From contig JAPKBH010000001.1 of assembly GCA_028823445.1 (NCBI GenBank), positions 1-64,000 of the forward strand: a DNA stretch of 64,000 nucleotides, read 5' to 3'. Each line of letters begins with the position of its first letter. The first letter of the stretch is position 1. The notes beneath the pieces are model-generated. The model was not told where the DNA came from. It searched no databases and saw only the letters and a program-made list of their open reading frames with translations. Below, one piece after another: positions 49,853 to 60,380 of this stretch. Source of the DNA: Acidimicrobiales bacterium (lineage in GTDB: Bacteria; Actinomycetota; Acidimicrobiia; Acidimicrobiales; MedAcidi-G1). A program made the translations under genes and the position numbers.

Positions 49853-51637
49853 ATGGACTTATCACGCTTACGCAACACCTCGATTATTGCGCATATTGAT
49901 CACGGTAAGTCCACGCTGGCTGATCGCATGTTAGAACTCTGCGGAGCAGTAGACCCCCGAGAAATGCGAGCCCAATACTTGGACTCCATGGATATTGAAC
50001 GTGAGCGGGGCATTACCATCAAGTTGCAAAGCGTGCGCCTGGACTGGAATAACGCCGTGATCAACCTGATCGACACTCCCGGACACGTGGACTTCGGCTA
50101 CGAGGTCAGTCGCTCGCTGGCCGCCTGCGAAGGGGTGATACTGATTGTTGATGCCGCCCAAGGCATCGAAGCACAAACCCTAGCCAACTGCTATCTAGCT
50201 TTAGAAAACGATTTAGAGATCGTGGCCGCCCTCAACAAAATTGATCTCCCAGCAGCCGAACCCGAACGCTACGCCGAAGAAATCGAATCTGTTCTAGGTA
50301 TCCCCGCCGAAGAAATATTGCTGATCAGCGCAAAAACCGGAGAAGGGGTAAAAGAACTCCTTGATGCCGTGGTGGACCGCACCCCGCCTCCGGTGGGTGA
50401 CCCCGATGCCCCGCTGCAAGCACTTGTTTTCGACAGTCACTTCGATCAATACCGAGGGGTTGTTTCTTCTATCCGAGTAGTTAACGGCACGCTTACTCCT
50501 AAAACCCAAGTGCGTTTCATGCAAGCCGGAGCGGTGCATGATGTAGACGAAATCGGCGTCCGGCGCCCCAATCTGACCCCAGTAGACGAATTAGGGCCCG
50601 GTGAAGTGGGGTACCTTCTGGCCGGAGTAAAAGACGTGGGCGAAGCACGCTCCGGCGAAACAGTAACCAGCAACCGTCGGGGAGCTCAAGAAGCCCTTCA
50701 AGGTTACCGCGAGCCCCAACCCATGGTCTTCAGCGGTCTTTACCCCATAGACGGCGACGAATTCAACGACCTGCGCGACGCTTTAGAAAAACTTCGCCTC
50801 AATGACTCCAGCTTTACCTATCAGCCAGAAACTTCTGGAGCTTTAGGTTTCGGCTTCCGGTGCGGGTTCCTGGGCCTCCTACACATGGAGATTGTACGAG
50901 AACGCCTAGAACGCGAATTCAATCTCAGCCTCATAACCACCGCCCCTTCGGTGGAGTACCAAATCGAATTAACTACCGGAGAAAAGCTCGAAGTAGATAA
51001 CCCCTGCGACCTGCCTTCGGCCGTAGAAATTGAACGCATAAACGAACCATGGCTGGCCGCAAAGATTATTACCCCATCGGAATACACCGGTGCGCTTATG
51101 GAGCTTTGCCAAGAGCGACGAGGCGAGTTGGAATCAATGACCTACCTTTCGCCCCAACGCGTAGAACTGAGTTACCACCTTCCCCTCGCCGAAGTAGTCA
51201 TTGATTTCTTTGACCAAATGAAAAGCCGCACCCAGGGCTACGCCAGTTTGGATTACGACCCCGAGGGCTATCGCGCCTCAGACCTGGTACGGGTAGACAT
51301 CTTGCTTCACGGCGAAACGGTGGACGCTTTTTCCATGATCGTGCATCGAAGCTCCGCAGATTCTTACGGGCGGCGGATGGCCGCAAAACTCAAAGAACTC
51401 ATTCCGCGGCAACAATTCGAAGTGCCTATCCAAGCGGCTATTGGGGGGCGCATCATCGCCCGAGAAACCGTGCGAGCTTTCCGAAAAGATGTAACGGCGA
51501 AACTTTACGGCGGAGACATCACCCGTAAACGCAAGCTTTTAGAAAAACAAAAAGTCGGAAAACGAAAAATGAAATCCATCGGACGAGTCGAAGTCCCTCA
51601 GGAAGCCTTCGTGTCGGCACTTCGCCTCGACGACTAA
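49853..51637 (+). CDS. lepA: Elongation factor 4 (LepA)
   Basis: [45 protein letters not shown]-terminal [37 protein letters not shown]. Confidence 0.97.
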   Translation: MDLSRLRNTSIIAHIDHGKSTLADRMLELCGAVDPREMRAQYLDSMDIERERGITIKLQSVRLDWNNAVINLIDTPGHVDFGYEVSRSLAACEGVILIVDAAQGIEAQTLANCYLALENDLEIVAALNKIDLPAAEPERYAEEIESVLGIPAEEILLISAKTGEGVKELLDAVVDRTPPPVGDPDAPLQALVFDSHFDQYRGVVSSIRVVNGTLTPKTQVRFMQAGAVHDVDEIGVRRPNLTPVDELGPGEVGYLLAGVKDVGEARSGETVTSNRRGAQEALQGYREPQPMVFSGLYPIDGDEFNDLRDALEKLRLNDSSFTYQPETSGALGFGFRCGFLGLLHMEIVRERLEREFNLSLITTAPSVEYQIELTTGEKLEVDNPCDLPSAVEIERINEPWLAAKIITPSEYTGALMELCQERRGELESMTYLSPQRVELSYHLPLAEVVIDFFDQMKSRTQGYASLDYDPEGYRASDLVRVDILLHGETVDAFSMIVHRSSADSYGRRMAAKLKELIPRQQFEVPIQAAIGGRIIARETVRAFRKDVTAKLYGGDITRKRKLLEKQKVGKRKMKSIGRVEVPQEAFVSALRLDD

Positions 51638-51685
51638 AGCGCCACATTAGTTACGCCCTCCGTAGCAGGGCGGTAGCATCACCCC

Positions 51686-52684
51686 ATGCTCGAAGACCGC
51701 AAAGCCGCCATCTTGAGTGCCGTGGTGGCCGAATACATTGAAACAGCGGTCCCTGTGGGGTCTAGGCACATCTCTAGCGCCCCCGGTGTTGACGTTTCTT
51801 CGGCCACTGTGCGCAACGAACTGGTGCATCTCGAAGAACAAGGCTACCTCGTGAAGCCCCACACCTCGGCGGGCCGCATACCCACCGATAAGGCTTACCG
51901 ATTCTTCGTTGACCAACTTGACCGCCCCGGCCCCCTAGAGGCCAGCGATCGAGAACAAGTATCAGCATTTTTTGCCCGCTCCTATAACGAACTTGAACAA
52001 ATGCTTAGCGATACCAGCACCCTGCTGGCCGATCTCACCGGAACCGCTGCGGTGGTAATCGCCCCCGACCGCCACCATCAAGAAGTTCGCTCCGTGCAAT
52101 TGGTGTCTCTAAGCGCCCAAGTGACGTTGCTAGTTTTGGTTATGGCCAACGGGTCATTAGAAAAACATGTGGTGGAATTAGTCACCGAGGCCGTTGAATC
52201 CACCGTTGCTGTAGCCAGCGCCCACCTTTCTGCCGCACTCATCGGTCGCCGATCTTCAGACGTGCCGGCCGCCCCTCTCTCTGGTGATGTAGCGGTAGAT
52301 CAGGTATTGGCTGCGGTGATGATCGTGTTGGGTGCCCGGCCAGAAGTCCTCGATCAAGCATTCGTGGGCGGCACCTCGCAAGTTGCTGCCTCTTTTCACA
52401 GCGTGGAGCGCATTCAACAAGTCTTAACAGTGTTGGAACGACAATTCGTCGTGGTGAGTTTGATCCGTGACGTCATTGACCGGGGGCTCACCGTAGCCAT
52501 CGGCAGCGAAACCGGGGTAGAACCTCTTGCGGAATGCGCCCTAGTGGTAGCCCCCTACGAAGTAGAAGGCGAACGGGCCGGGTCTATTGCGGTACTCGGC
52601 CCCACCCATATGAACTATCCCCAAGCTCTCGCTACCGTGGCGGTAGTGGGGCGCCAACTTGGGCAACGCATAACCGAGGGCTAA
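51686..52684 (+). CDS. hrcA: Heat-inducible transcription repressor HrcA
   Basis: MLEDRKAAILSAVVAEYIETAVPVGSRHISSAPGVDVSSATVRNELVHLEEQGYLVKPHTSAGRIPTDKAYRFFVD. Confidence 0.96.
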   Translation: MLEDRKAAILSAVVAEYIETAVPVGSRHISSAPGVDVSSATVRNELVHLEEQGYLVKPHTSAGRIPTDKAYRFFVDQLDRPGPLEASDREQVSAFFARSYNELEQMLSDTSTLLADLTGTAAVVIAPDRHHQEVRSVQLVSLSAQVTLLVLVMANGSLEKHVVELVTEAVESTVAVASAHLSAALIGRRSSDVPAAPLSGDVAVDQVLAAVMIVLGARPEVLDQAFVGGTSQVAASFHSVERIQQVLTVLERQFVVVSLIRDVIDRGLTVAIGSETGVEPLAECALVVAPYEVEGERAGSIAVLGPTHMNYPQALATVAVVGRQLGQRITEG

Positions 52685-52687
52685 CAG

Positions 52688-53776
52688 ATGGCGAAAGATT
52701 TATACGAAGTACTCGAAGTTGAACGCGATGTTTCGGCCTCCGAACTGAAATCCTCATACCGAGGGCTGGCCCGCCGGTACCACCCGGATGCCAACCCCGA
52801 CGATCCAGAGGCCGAAAGCAACTTTAAAGAGATTGCCGCCGCCTACGAAGTGCTCTCCGACCCAGAACGCCGCAAGAACTACGACCGCTTCGGCCACACC
52901 GGTCAAGGAGCGCCCGCCGGCGACCCCTTCGGCGGGTTCGGTGACATATTTAATTCGTTCTTTGGGGGTCAACAAAACGGACCTCGAGTGGCTAGTGGCG
53001 AAGACCTCGAAACGGTGCTCACTCTCTCCTTTGAAGAAGCAGTGTTTGGCAGCGAAGCCACCATTGAGGTGCGCACCGCAGTGGCTTGTCAAACCTGCGA
53101 AGCCACCGGGGCAGCTCCGGGAAGCGAAGCCGTTACCTGCCACACCTGCGACGGGGTGGGGCAAGTGCAACGGGTGCGCCAATCAATTTTAGGCCAGATG
53201 GTTTCAAACACTTTATGCCCCACCTGCAATGGGGACGGCACCACTATTACTAAACCGTGCCAAGAATGTTCCGGCGAAGGACGCAACATTGAAGAAGCCA
53301 GTTACACCATTGATGTGCAGGCCGGCGTAGACGAAGGAGCCAGTTTGCGCTTAACTGGCCGCGGCGCCGTGGGCCCTCGAGGCGGCCCGGCAGGCGACCT
53401 CTATGTGCGGTTACGTGTAGAAGACCACCCAATATTTGAGCGCCACGGGTACGACCTGGTACATCGCCTGCACCTGCCGGTAACACAAGCAGTGTTCGGG
53501 GTGGCCATGCCTTACGAAACACTTGACGGGGAAGAAACGTTAACTATCGCTGCAGGAACGCAAACTGGAAAAATAATTCGCCTACGAGGCAAAGGGGTTC
53601 CCCATGTCAACGGGCGGGGCAGGGGAGACCTGCTTATCGAGATCACCGTCGATACGCCACTTTCTTTAACCGAAGAGCAAGAAACCTTGCTCAGAAAGTT
53701 CGCCGAAGAGCGACAAGAAGAGGTTTCCCCACCTGGCGAAGGGTTCCTTAACCGTGTACGTTCCGCTTTGCGTTGA
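52688..53776 (+). CDS. dnaJ: Chaperone protein DnaJ
   Basis: J domain with HPD (YHPDANPDDPEAESNFKEIAAAYEVLSD), G/F region, four CxxC zinc repeats. Confidence 0.96.
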   Translation: MAKDLYEVLEVERDVSASELKSSYRGLARRYHPDANPDDPEAESNFKEIAAAYEVLSDPERRKNYDRFGHTGQGAPAGDPFGGFGDIFNSFFGGQQNGPRVASGEDLETVLTLSFEEAVFGSEATIEVRTAVACQTCEATGAAPGSEAVTCHTCDGVGQVQRVRQSILGQMVSNTLCPTCNGDGTTITKPCQECSGEGRNIEEASYTIDVQAGVDEGASLRLTGRGAVGPRGGPAGDLYVRLRVEDHPIFERHGYDLVHRLHLPVTQAVFGVAMPYETLDGEETLTIAAGTQTGKIIRLRGKGVPHVNGRGRGDLLIEITVDTPLSLTEEQETLLRKFAEERQEEVSPPGEGFLNRVRSALR

Positions 53777-53990
53777 ACGCACTGCGTGGCATCTTAAGCA
53801 ATGCTGATTTCTCTTTAACGAATACTGCAAGGAGTATAAAACCCTACTGACCTGCGGCTTTAAGGAGTTATTTCAAAAATTGCGCTCCACCGCATTGGGC
53901 GCTACGCTCATCCCTCAACGACCACGCGCCGTGTGGTGCCTTGCCCTTGAGTCTCGACCAAAACGATCTAGTAAAAGGAAGCAGAACACA

Positions 53991-54515
53991 ATGCCTGACG
54001 AAATCGATACTCAATACCGTCGCAAAGTTGGCGAGCGTATTCGAGTGATCCGCCGCCAGCAGCGGCTTTCTTTACACGACGTTGAAGCACGTTCGGAAGC
54101 TGAATTCAAAGCCTCAGTATTGGGGGCTTACGAGCGAGGCGAACGAGCCATCTCCGTTCCTCGCTTGCAACGTTTAGCCCGTTTTTATAGTGTGCCGGTA
54201 GACCAACTTTTGCCCATAGAGGGCGAAACGGATCTCGGAATTTCCGCACCCATTGAAGTAGTTCCCACCTGGGTGCCGGGCCAAAAAATAATCATGGACC
54301 TCACCCAGTTGACCAAAGCAATCGGACCAGAAGCCGAAATGATTAACCGCTACCTCACCATCATTCAAGTCAAACGCCAAGACTTCAACGGAAGAGTTCT
54401 GACCATTCGAGGCGACGACCTACAAGCCTTGGCGGCTATTTTGGGGACCACTGTAGAGGCCGCCGCTCCACGACTTGACGAGCTGGGCTTGCTTTATCAC
54501 CCGGCTGCCGCCTAA
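53991..54515 (+). CDS. bldD: BldD-like XRE-family regulator
   Basis: N-terminal HTH (VGERIRVIRRQQRLSLHDVEARSEAEFKASVLGAYERGERAISVPRLQRLARFY) and C-terminal domain with RQDFNGRVLTIRGDD. ATG 53991 with AAAGGAA upstream. Confidence 0.85.
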   Translation: MPDEIDTQYRRKVGERIRVIRRQQRLSLHDVEARSEAEFKASVLGAYERGERAISVPRLQRLARFYSVPVDQLLPIEGETDLGISAPIEVVPTWVPGQKIIMDLTQLTKAIGPEAEMINRYLTIIQVKRQDFNGRVLTIRGDDLQALAAILGTTVEAAAPRLDELGLLYHPAAA

Positions 54516-54547
54516 CCCGCAAGACAGAGAAGGTAAACTCAGACACT

Positions 54548-57238
54548 ATGGGAGCATTTTCGCGAGTCCTGCGCAGTGGCGAAGGAAAAAAACTTAAAGC
54601 ACTACAGGCCATCGTTCCAGACATAAGCGCCATGGAAGCAGAAACCAAAGCACTCTCTGACGATGCGCTACGAGCCAAAACCGGTGAGTTTCGTCAACGG
54701 CTTACCCAAGGAGAAGACCTCGACGATCTATTGGTCGAATCATTTGCTGTGGTGCGTGAAGCCAGCTGGCGAGTCATCGGGCAACGTCATTACGACGTGC
54801 AACTCATGGGAGGCATGGCCCTGCACCTCGGGTGGGTAGCCGAAATGCGTACCGGAGAAGGAAAAACCCTGGTCTCTACGTTGCCCGCTTACCTCAATGG
54901 GCTAGGCGGCAAAGGGGTTCACCTCTGCACAGTGAACGATTATTTAGCCACCCGAGACGCCGAATGGATGGGACAAATCCACCGTTGGTTGGGTCTCGAC
55001 GTGGGTTTGGTGGTTCCAGCAGTAAGAGACCCCGCCGAAAAACGTGCCGCCTATGCCGCCGACATTACTTACGGCACCAATAACGAGTTGGGCTTCGACT
55101 ACCTTCGCGACAACATGGCCCTCGGGGAAAGCCTCAAAGCTCAACGAGGCCACGCTTTTTGCATCGTTGATGAGGTGGACTCCATCCTGATTGATGAAGC
55201 CCGTACCCCCCTGATCATCAGTGGCCGGCTAAGCGACGCCGTGGCCCTTTATCAACGTTTCGCCGGCGTAGTCAAAGGCCTTCAACGCGACGTTCACTAC
55301 GACTACGACGAAGAAAAACGTATTGTGGCCCCCACCGAAGAAGGGGTGCACGCTGTTGAAAAAATCTTAGGGGTAGAAAACCTCTACGACCAAGTATCAG
55401 CGAACTTGGTGCACCAGTTTCAAGTTGCTTTGCGAGCCAAAGAAATGTACCTCCGAGACCGTGACTACATCGTGGCTGAAGGAGAAGTACGCATTGTCGA
55501 TGAGTTCACCGGGCGAGTGTTAGAAGGCCGCCGTTGGTCAGACGGAATCCACCAAGCGGTAGAAGCCAAAGAAGGCGTTTCCATTAAAGAAGAAAACCAA
55601 ACGCTGGCCACCATTACCCTGCAAAACTATTTCCGTCTCTATGAAAAACTTGCTGGAATGACCGGAACAGCCGAAACAGAAGCTGCCGAACTGGCTGGAA
55701 TTTACGGCTTGCAAGTGGTATCGGTGCCCACCAACCGGCCCATCGCCCGCTTGGACGGGAGCGACCTCGTTTACAAAACCGAAGAAGGAAAGTTCAATGC
55801 GGTGATTGACGATATTGTCACCCGCTCAGAGGGTGGCCAACCCGTCCTGGTGGGGACAGTATCCGTGGAGAAGTCAGAAAAACTTTCTCGCGAACTTGAA
55901 AAACGAGGCATTGGCCACGAAGTACTTAACGCCAAACAGCACTTCCGTGAAGCCGACGTCATCGCCCAAGCCGGTCGAAGCGGAGCGGTCACCGTAGCCA
56001 CCAACATGGCTGGTCGCGGTGTAGACATTTTGTTAGGTGGCAACCCCGTTAACTTGGCCGAACGTGCAGCGCGGGCCGAAGGCCTAGAACCCGAATCTGA
56101 GCAAGGTCTAAAACAAGTAGCGAAACTCACGGAAAAATTTACAACAGAATGCGACGCAGAAGGAGAGCGAGTGCGTGAAGCCGGCGGGCTTTATGTATTA
56201 GGTACCGGACGCCACGAATCACGGCGCATAGATAACCAGTTGCGGGGCCGTTGCGGACGCCAAGGGGATCCCGGAGCGAGCCGGTTCTACCTTTCGCTTG
56301 ACGATGACCTCATGCGCCTTTTTGCCTCCGGTGCATTAAGCCGACTGATGGATCGCGCCTTACCCGAAGATGTTCCCATCGAATCAGGAATGGTTTCCAA
56401 AGCAATAGAACGCGCCCAAACCACTGTTGAACAAAAAAACGCTGAAGTACGCAAAAATGTTCTCAAATACGACGAGGTGATGAACGAACAGCGCAAAGTG
56501 ATTTACCGCCGCCGAGACCAGGTGCTCTCGGGTGCTGACCTGAGTGAAGAAGTGGTTACCCAACTGGCCGGAGTTATAGAAAAAGAAATTAGCACCTACT
56601 GCACTGGTGAACACCCCGAACAGTGGGACCTCGAAGGGCTACACGTGGGCATCGACGGCTACTGGGCTACCTCTCTGGCCGCCACCGATATGGGAGCAGC
56701 CGGGACAATCGGCGAACTTACTGAACTACTTTTTGACGAAGCACAACAGGTTTACCAAGAGCGGGAAGAAGAATTAGGCACCGAAACCTATCGAGAGGTC
56801 GAACGCCAAGTCATGCTGCGCATCATCGATCAACGATGGCGTGAGCATCTTCAAGAAATGGACCACCTGCGAGAAGGTATTCACCTCCGAGCCATCGGGC
56901 AACGTGACCCAACCACCGAATGGCAACGCGAGGGGTTTGAACTTTTTGGCCAACTCACCGAACTGATCGGCGAAGACTTCGTGCGTTACGTGATGCGCAT
57001 AAAAGTAGCTTTGGCTGACGAAGCAACATCACCCTCCGATGTGGTAACCAGCGGCCCCGAAGGCCCCGTATTGGGAGCCGCAGCGGTAGCCGCAGCAGCG
57101 GGCGCTCCTACACAAGTAAAAGAATCTACGCCGCAACCCAAGGTTCAAAAAGTCAACACCGAATGGGAATCCACCCCACGAAACGCCCTGTGCCCCTGCG
57201 ACTCAGGACGCAAGTTCAAACACTGCCACGGGCAATAA
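54548..57238 (+). CDS. secA: Protein translocase subunit SecA
   Basis: MRTGEGKTLVSTLPAYLN, VDEVDSILIDEARTPLIISG, GRCGRQGDPGASRFYLS, C-terminal SEC-C motif CPCDSGRKFKHCHG. Confidence 0.98.
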   Translation: MGAFSRVLRSGEGKKLKALQAIVPDISAMEAETKALSDDALRAKTGEFRQRLTQGEDLDDLLVESFAVVREASWRVIGQRHYDVQLMGGMALHLGWVAEMRTGEGKTLVSTLPAYLNGLGGKGVHLCTVNDYLATRDAEWMGQIHRWLGLDVGLVVPAVRDPAEKRAAYAADITYGTNNELGFDYLRDNMALGESLKAQRGHAFCIVDEVDSILIDEARTPLIISGRLSDAVALYQRFAGVVKGLQRDVHYDYDEEKRIVAPTEEGVHAVEKILGVENLYDQVSANLVHQFQVALRAKEMYLRDRDYIVAEGEVRIVDEFTGRVLEGRRWSDGIHQAVEAKEGVSIKEENQTLATITLQNYFRLYEKLAGMTGTAETEAAELAGIYGLQVVSVPTNRPIARLDGSDLVYKTEEGKFNAVIDDIVTRSEGGQPVLVGTVSVEKSEKLSRELEKRGIGHEVLNAKQHFREADVIAQAGRSGAVTVATNMAGRGVDILLGGNPVNLAERAARAEGLEPESEQGLKQVAKLTEKFTTECDAEGERVREAGGLYVLGTGRHESRRIDNQLRGRCGRQGDPGASRFYLSLDDDLMRLFASGALSRLMDRALPEDVPIESGMVSKAIERAQTTVEQKNAEVRKNVLKYDEVMNEQRKVIYRRRDQVLSGADLSEEVVTQLAGVIEKEISTYCTGEHPEQWDLEGLHVGIDGYWATSLAATDMGAAGTIGELTELLFDEAQQVYQEREEELGTETYREVERQVMLRIIDQRWREHLQEMDHLREGIHLRAIGQRDPTTEWQREGFELFGQLTELIGEDFVRYVMRIKVALADEATSPSDVVTSGPEGPVLGAAAVAAAAGAPTQVKESTPQPKVQKVNTEWESTPRNALCPCDSGRKFKHCHGQ

Positions 57239-57242
57239 GAAC

Positions 57243-58346
57243 ATGGAAGATTTCACCGAACCCCTCGGGGCTTTACGGGCTCGCCTTGATGAAGCCAACA
57301 AGTATTTACATATTGGTGAACAAGCCGAAAGCCGTCAAGCGTTAGAAACCGAAATGGCTGACCCCGATTTATGGAACGACCAAAACCGGGGACGACAAGT
57401 ACAAAAAGATCTCGCCGCCGTGGTGGAGGACCTCGACCTTTTTGCCAGCCTCAGCGAAGCTATAGAGGAAGCAGAGACCCTGGCTCTCATGGCGACCGAA
57501 GAAGCAGACGCATCGCTTGACGAAGAAATAAAAACAACGGTGGCCGACCTGCAAGACCGTTTTTCGGCTCTGGAGTTACGTTCGCTGTTCTCTGGAGAAT
57601 ACGACGAGAGCGATGCCGTCTGCCATATACAGTCCGGGGCCGGGGGCACCGATGCCCAAGACTGGGCAGAAATGCTATTACGCATGTACTCCCGATGGGC
57701 CGAAAAACGTGGCTTCAGCATCGAGTTAGAGTCCTACTCAGAGGGCACCGAGGCTGGGTTGTCTTCAGTAGAATTTATTGTGCGAGGCCGTCATGCCTTC
57801 GGCCTACTCCAAGGAGAACGCGGGGTACACCGACTGGTACGTATCTCGCCCTTTAATAAAGAATCAAAACGCCAGACCGCCTTCGCCTCGCTCTACGTGG
57901 TGCCATTTTTTGAAGCGGTTACCGATCAAGTAGAAATTGACGAAGGCGACCTCCGTATTGATACTTTCCGAGCCTCCGGGGCCGGCGGTCAGCACATCAA
58001 CGTCACCGACTCAGCGGTTCGGATCACTCACCTTCCCACCGGGGTAGTCACCTCGTGCCAAAACGAACGCAGCCAGCACCAAAATAAAGACCGAGCGATG
58101 CAAATGTTGGCAGCCAAACTTTTAGATCTTGAACGGCAAAAACGTAACGAAGAAATGGCGGCCCTCGGCGGAGAGCAACGCAACGTTGATTTCGGTAGTC
58201 AAATACGCTCCTACGTTTTGCAGCCATATCAAATGGTCAAAGACTTACGCACCGAACACGAAATTGGGGACGTTGAAGGAGTGCTAGACGGCAACCTCGA
58301 CGGTTTTATGGAGTCCTACCTGCGTTGGGCTCGAGCGGCTAATTAA
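57243..58346 (+). CDS. prfB: Peptide chain release factor 2
   Basis: SPF anticodon-like motif (VRISPFNKESKRQTAFASL) and GAGGQHINVTDSAVRITHLPTG; continuous frame. Confidence 0.96.
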   Translation: MEDFTEPLGALRARLDEANKYLHIGEQAESRQALETEMADPDLWNDQNRGRQVQKDLAAVVEDLDLFASLSEAIEEAETLALMATEEADASLDEEIKTTVADLQDRFSALELRSLFSGEYDESDAVCHIQSGAGGTDAQDWAEMLLRMYSRWAEKRGFSIELESYSEGTEAGLSSVEFIVRGRHAFGLLQGERGVHRLVRISPFNKESKRQTAFASLYVVPFFEAVTDQVEIDEGDLRIDTFRASGAGGQHINVTDSAVRITHLPTGVVTSCQNERSQHQNKDRAMQMLAAKLLDLERQKRNEEMAALGGEQRNVDFGSQIRSYVLQPYQMVKDLRTEHEIGDVEGVLDGNLDGFMESYLRWARAAN

Positions 58347-58436
58347 TGGTGCGGGGCTACGCGCCACGATCCGCGGGGTTGGTTCTGGTACCGTGCCCTT
58401 CGTGCCTCACCAACAAAATGCTGATCTGACCAAATC

Positions 58437-59114
58437 ATGATTCGACTCGAAAACGTCACCAAAGTTTATAAAGGAGACGTGACCGCTTTACGAGAAGTCA
58501 CGGCAGAGATCCAACGCGGCGAGTTTGTCTTTCTGGTCGGCCAGTCCGGCTCGGGGAAGTCCACTTTTCTTCGGTTGCTGAATCGCGAGGAAGTCCCCGA
58601 CTCAGGGAAAATTTGGGTCTCTGGAAAAGACCTCAGCAAACTCCGCTCCTGGAGCGTGCCCCATTTCCGCCGCAGCATGGGTTGTGTATTTCAGGACTAC
58701 AAACTCCTGCACAAAAAAACCGTATTTGAAAACGTGGCTTTTGCTCTTGAAGTAATTGGGCAATCTCGCCCAGTCATCCGAAAAAATGTCCCGGCAATCT
58801 TGGACCTGGTAGGGCTAACGCAAAAAGCTGAGCGGTTCCCCAACCAACTCTCCGGCGGCGAGCAACAAAGAGTCTCCATTGCTCGAGCATTCGCCAACCG
58901 CCCAGAAATCATGCTGGCCGATGAACCCACCGGCAACCTTGACCCCTCAACCTCGGTAGGGATAATGAAACTTCTGGATCTCATCAATCGCCGCGGAACC
59001 ACGGTAATTATGGCCACCCATGACCGGAGCATTGTGGACTCCATGCAACGCCGAGTAATTGAACTCGACCGCGGTGTGGTGGTTCGTGACGAATCTCGCG
59101 GAATTTACGACTGA
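58437..59114 (+). CDS. ftsE: Cell division ATP-binding protein FtsE
   Basis: [67 protein letters not shown]; followed by ftsX. Confidence 0.95.
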   Translation: MIRLENVTKVYKGDVTALREVTAEIQRGEFVFLVGQSGSGKSTFLRLLNREEVPDSGKIWVSGKDLSKLRSWSVPHFRRSMGCVFQDYKLLHKKTVFENVAFALEVIGQSRPVIRKNVPAILDLVGLTQKAERFPNQLSGGEQQRVSIARAFANRPEIMLADEPTGNLDPSTSVGIMKLLDLINRRGTTVIMATHDRSIVDSMQRRVIELDRGVVVRDESRGIYD

Positions 59115-59125
59115 GGGACTGACTC

Positions 59126-60019
59126 ATGTATCGACTTTGGTATTACTTCCGCGAAACCTTTTCTAGCATTTGGCGTAATCTGAGCCTGACCATGGCGGCC
59201 ATTTTTACCGTGGCCATCTCCCTGGCTTTGGTTGGGGCTTCGTTGCTGGTACGCGAAGGCGCTGAACGAGCCACCGCCCAATTTCAAGAAGGCGTGGAGT
59301 TCATTGTTTTCATGAACGCCGATGCCGCCGAAGATCAAGACCTGGCTATACGCGAGGTACTAGACAACAGTCCAGTAATAGCCAGTTACAACTACATCGA
59401 TCAAGAAGATGCCTACGAAGAGTTTCGTAACCTCTTCGCCGACAAGCCAGATCTCATAAACAGCGTGTCACCATCGGTCATGCCTCCGTCGTACCGCATC
59501 GTTCCCTCTGACCCCTCGGCGGCCAACGTCTCAGAGTTGGCCGATCAGTTCGCCAGTCAACCTGGAGTTAAAGAAGTAGCGACGGCCACCGAAGCCATTA
59601 GACAAATTGATGATTTTTCCACCCGGGTAAGCCAAGCCCTCCTCGTAGCGGCCGTTGTTCTCGTTGCCGTCTCCGCTTTGTTAATCCTCAACACAGTGTT
59701 TACGGCCATTGGCGCTCGTCGCCAAGAAATCGAAGTAATGAAACTGGTGGGGGCCACCAACTGGTTTATCCGCATACCTTTCATGTTGGAAGGGACCATT
59801 CATGGGCTCTTAGGGGCCGCCTTGGCCATACCGGCCTTGTTTATTGTAGATAAACAAGTATTGGCCTTTTTCCAAGAATCTGATGCCGTCCCGTTGTTTC
59901 GTGGCTTCGCGGTGCCCGAAGGCTTTGTGTGGGATACCAGCATTTGGTTGCTGCTTATCGGTGGCACCGTGGGCATGCTCGGCTCAGCAGTAGCCGTAAC
60001 CCGCTACCTGGACGTCTAA
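59126..60019 (+). CDS. ftsX: Cell division permease-like protein FtsX
   Basis: N-terminal TM and extracellular loop, three C-terminal TMs; GARRQEIEVMKLVGATNWFIRIPFMLEG. Confidence 0.94.
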   Translation: MYRLWYYFRETFSSIWRNLSLTMAAIFTVAISLALVGASLLVREGAERATAQFQEGVEFIVFMNADAAEDQDLAIREVLDNSPVIASYNYIDQEDAYEEFRNLFADKPDLINSVSPSVMPPSYRIVPSDPSAANVSELADQFASQPGVKEVATATEAIRQIDDFSTRVSQALLVAAVVLVAVSALLILNTVFTAIGARRQEIEVMKLVGATNWFIRIPFMLEGTIHGLLGAALAIPALFIVDKQVLAFFQESDAVPLFRGFAVPEGFVWDTSIWLLLIGGTVGMLGSAVAVTRYLDV

Positions 60020-60023
60020 GAAG

Positions 60024-60380
60024 ATGGCCGGACCAACCGGTTCTTCATCTAACGAGTGGATAGCCGTAACCAGCGAAAATTTGGCCCCCGGGCAAATCGT
60101 TGAAGCAGCAATAGACGGCGAAGATCTTGTGGTATGGCGTACGGCCCAAGGCACCCCCTGCGTGATGGCCGCCCGGTGCCCCCACCAATGGACTCACCTC
60201 GCCGGAGAAGGCGCAGTGGACGGCGAAGAAATCGTTTGCCTCACCCACCACTGGCGGTTTACCCCCAACGGTGAAGGGTGGAAAACCAGCATGGCTGGGC
60301 GTCGAGACCGCAAAGGTGATATTGAAGTGTGGCCGTGTCAAGAAAAAGACGGCACTATTTGGATTCGGAGAAAAACATGA
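60024..60380 (+). CDS. Rieske [2Fe-2S] domain protein
   Basis: Rieske ligand pattern C-P-H-x17-C-L-T-H in MAARCPHQWTHLAGEGAVDGEEIVCLTHHWRF. Confidence 0.85.
   Translation: MAGPTGSSSNEWIAVTSENLAPGQIVEAAIDGEDLVVWRTAQGTPCVMAARCPHQWTHLAGEGAVDGEEIVCLTHHWRFTPNGEGWKTSMAGRRDRKGDIEVWPCQEKDGTIWIRRKT

Noticed and set aside
53777-53990. Possible structured RNA (RNase P, tmRNA or 6S) between dnaJ and bldD
   Set aside because: No diagnostic conserved blocks of those RNAs; more likely a promoter/leader region.
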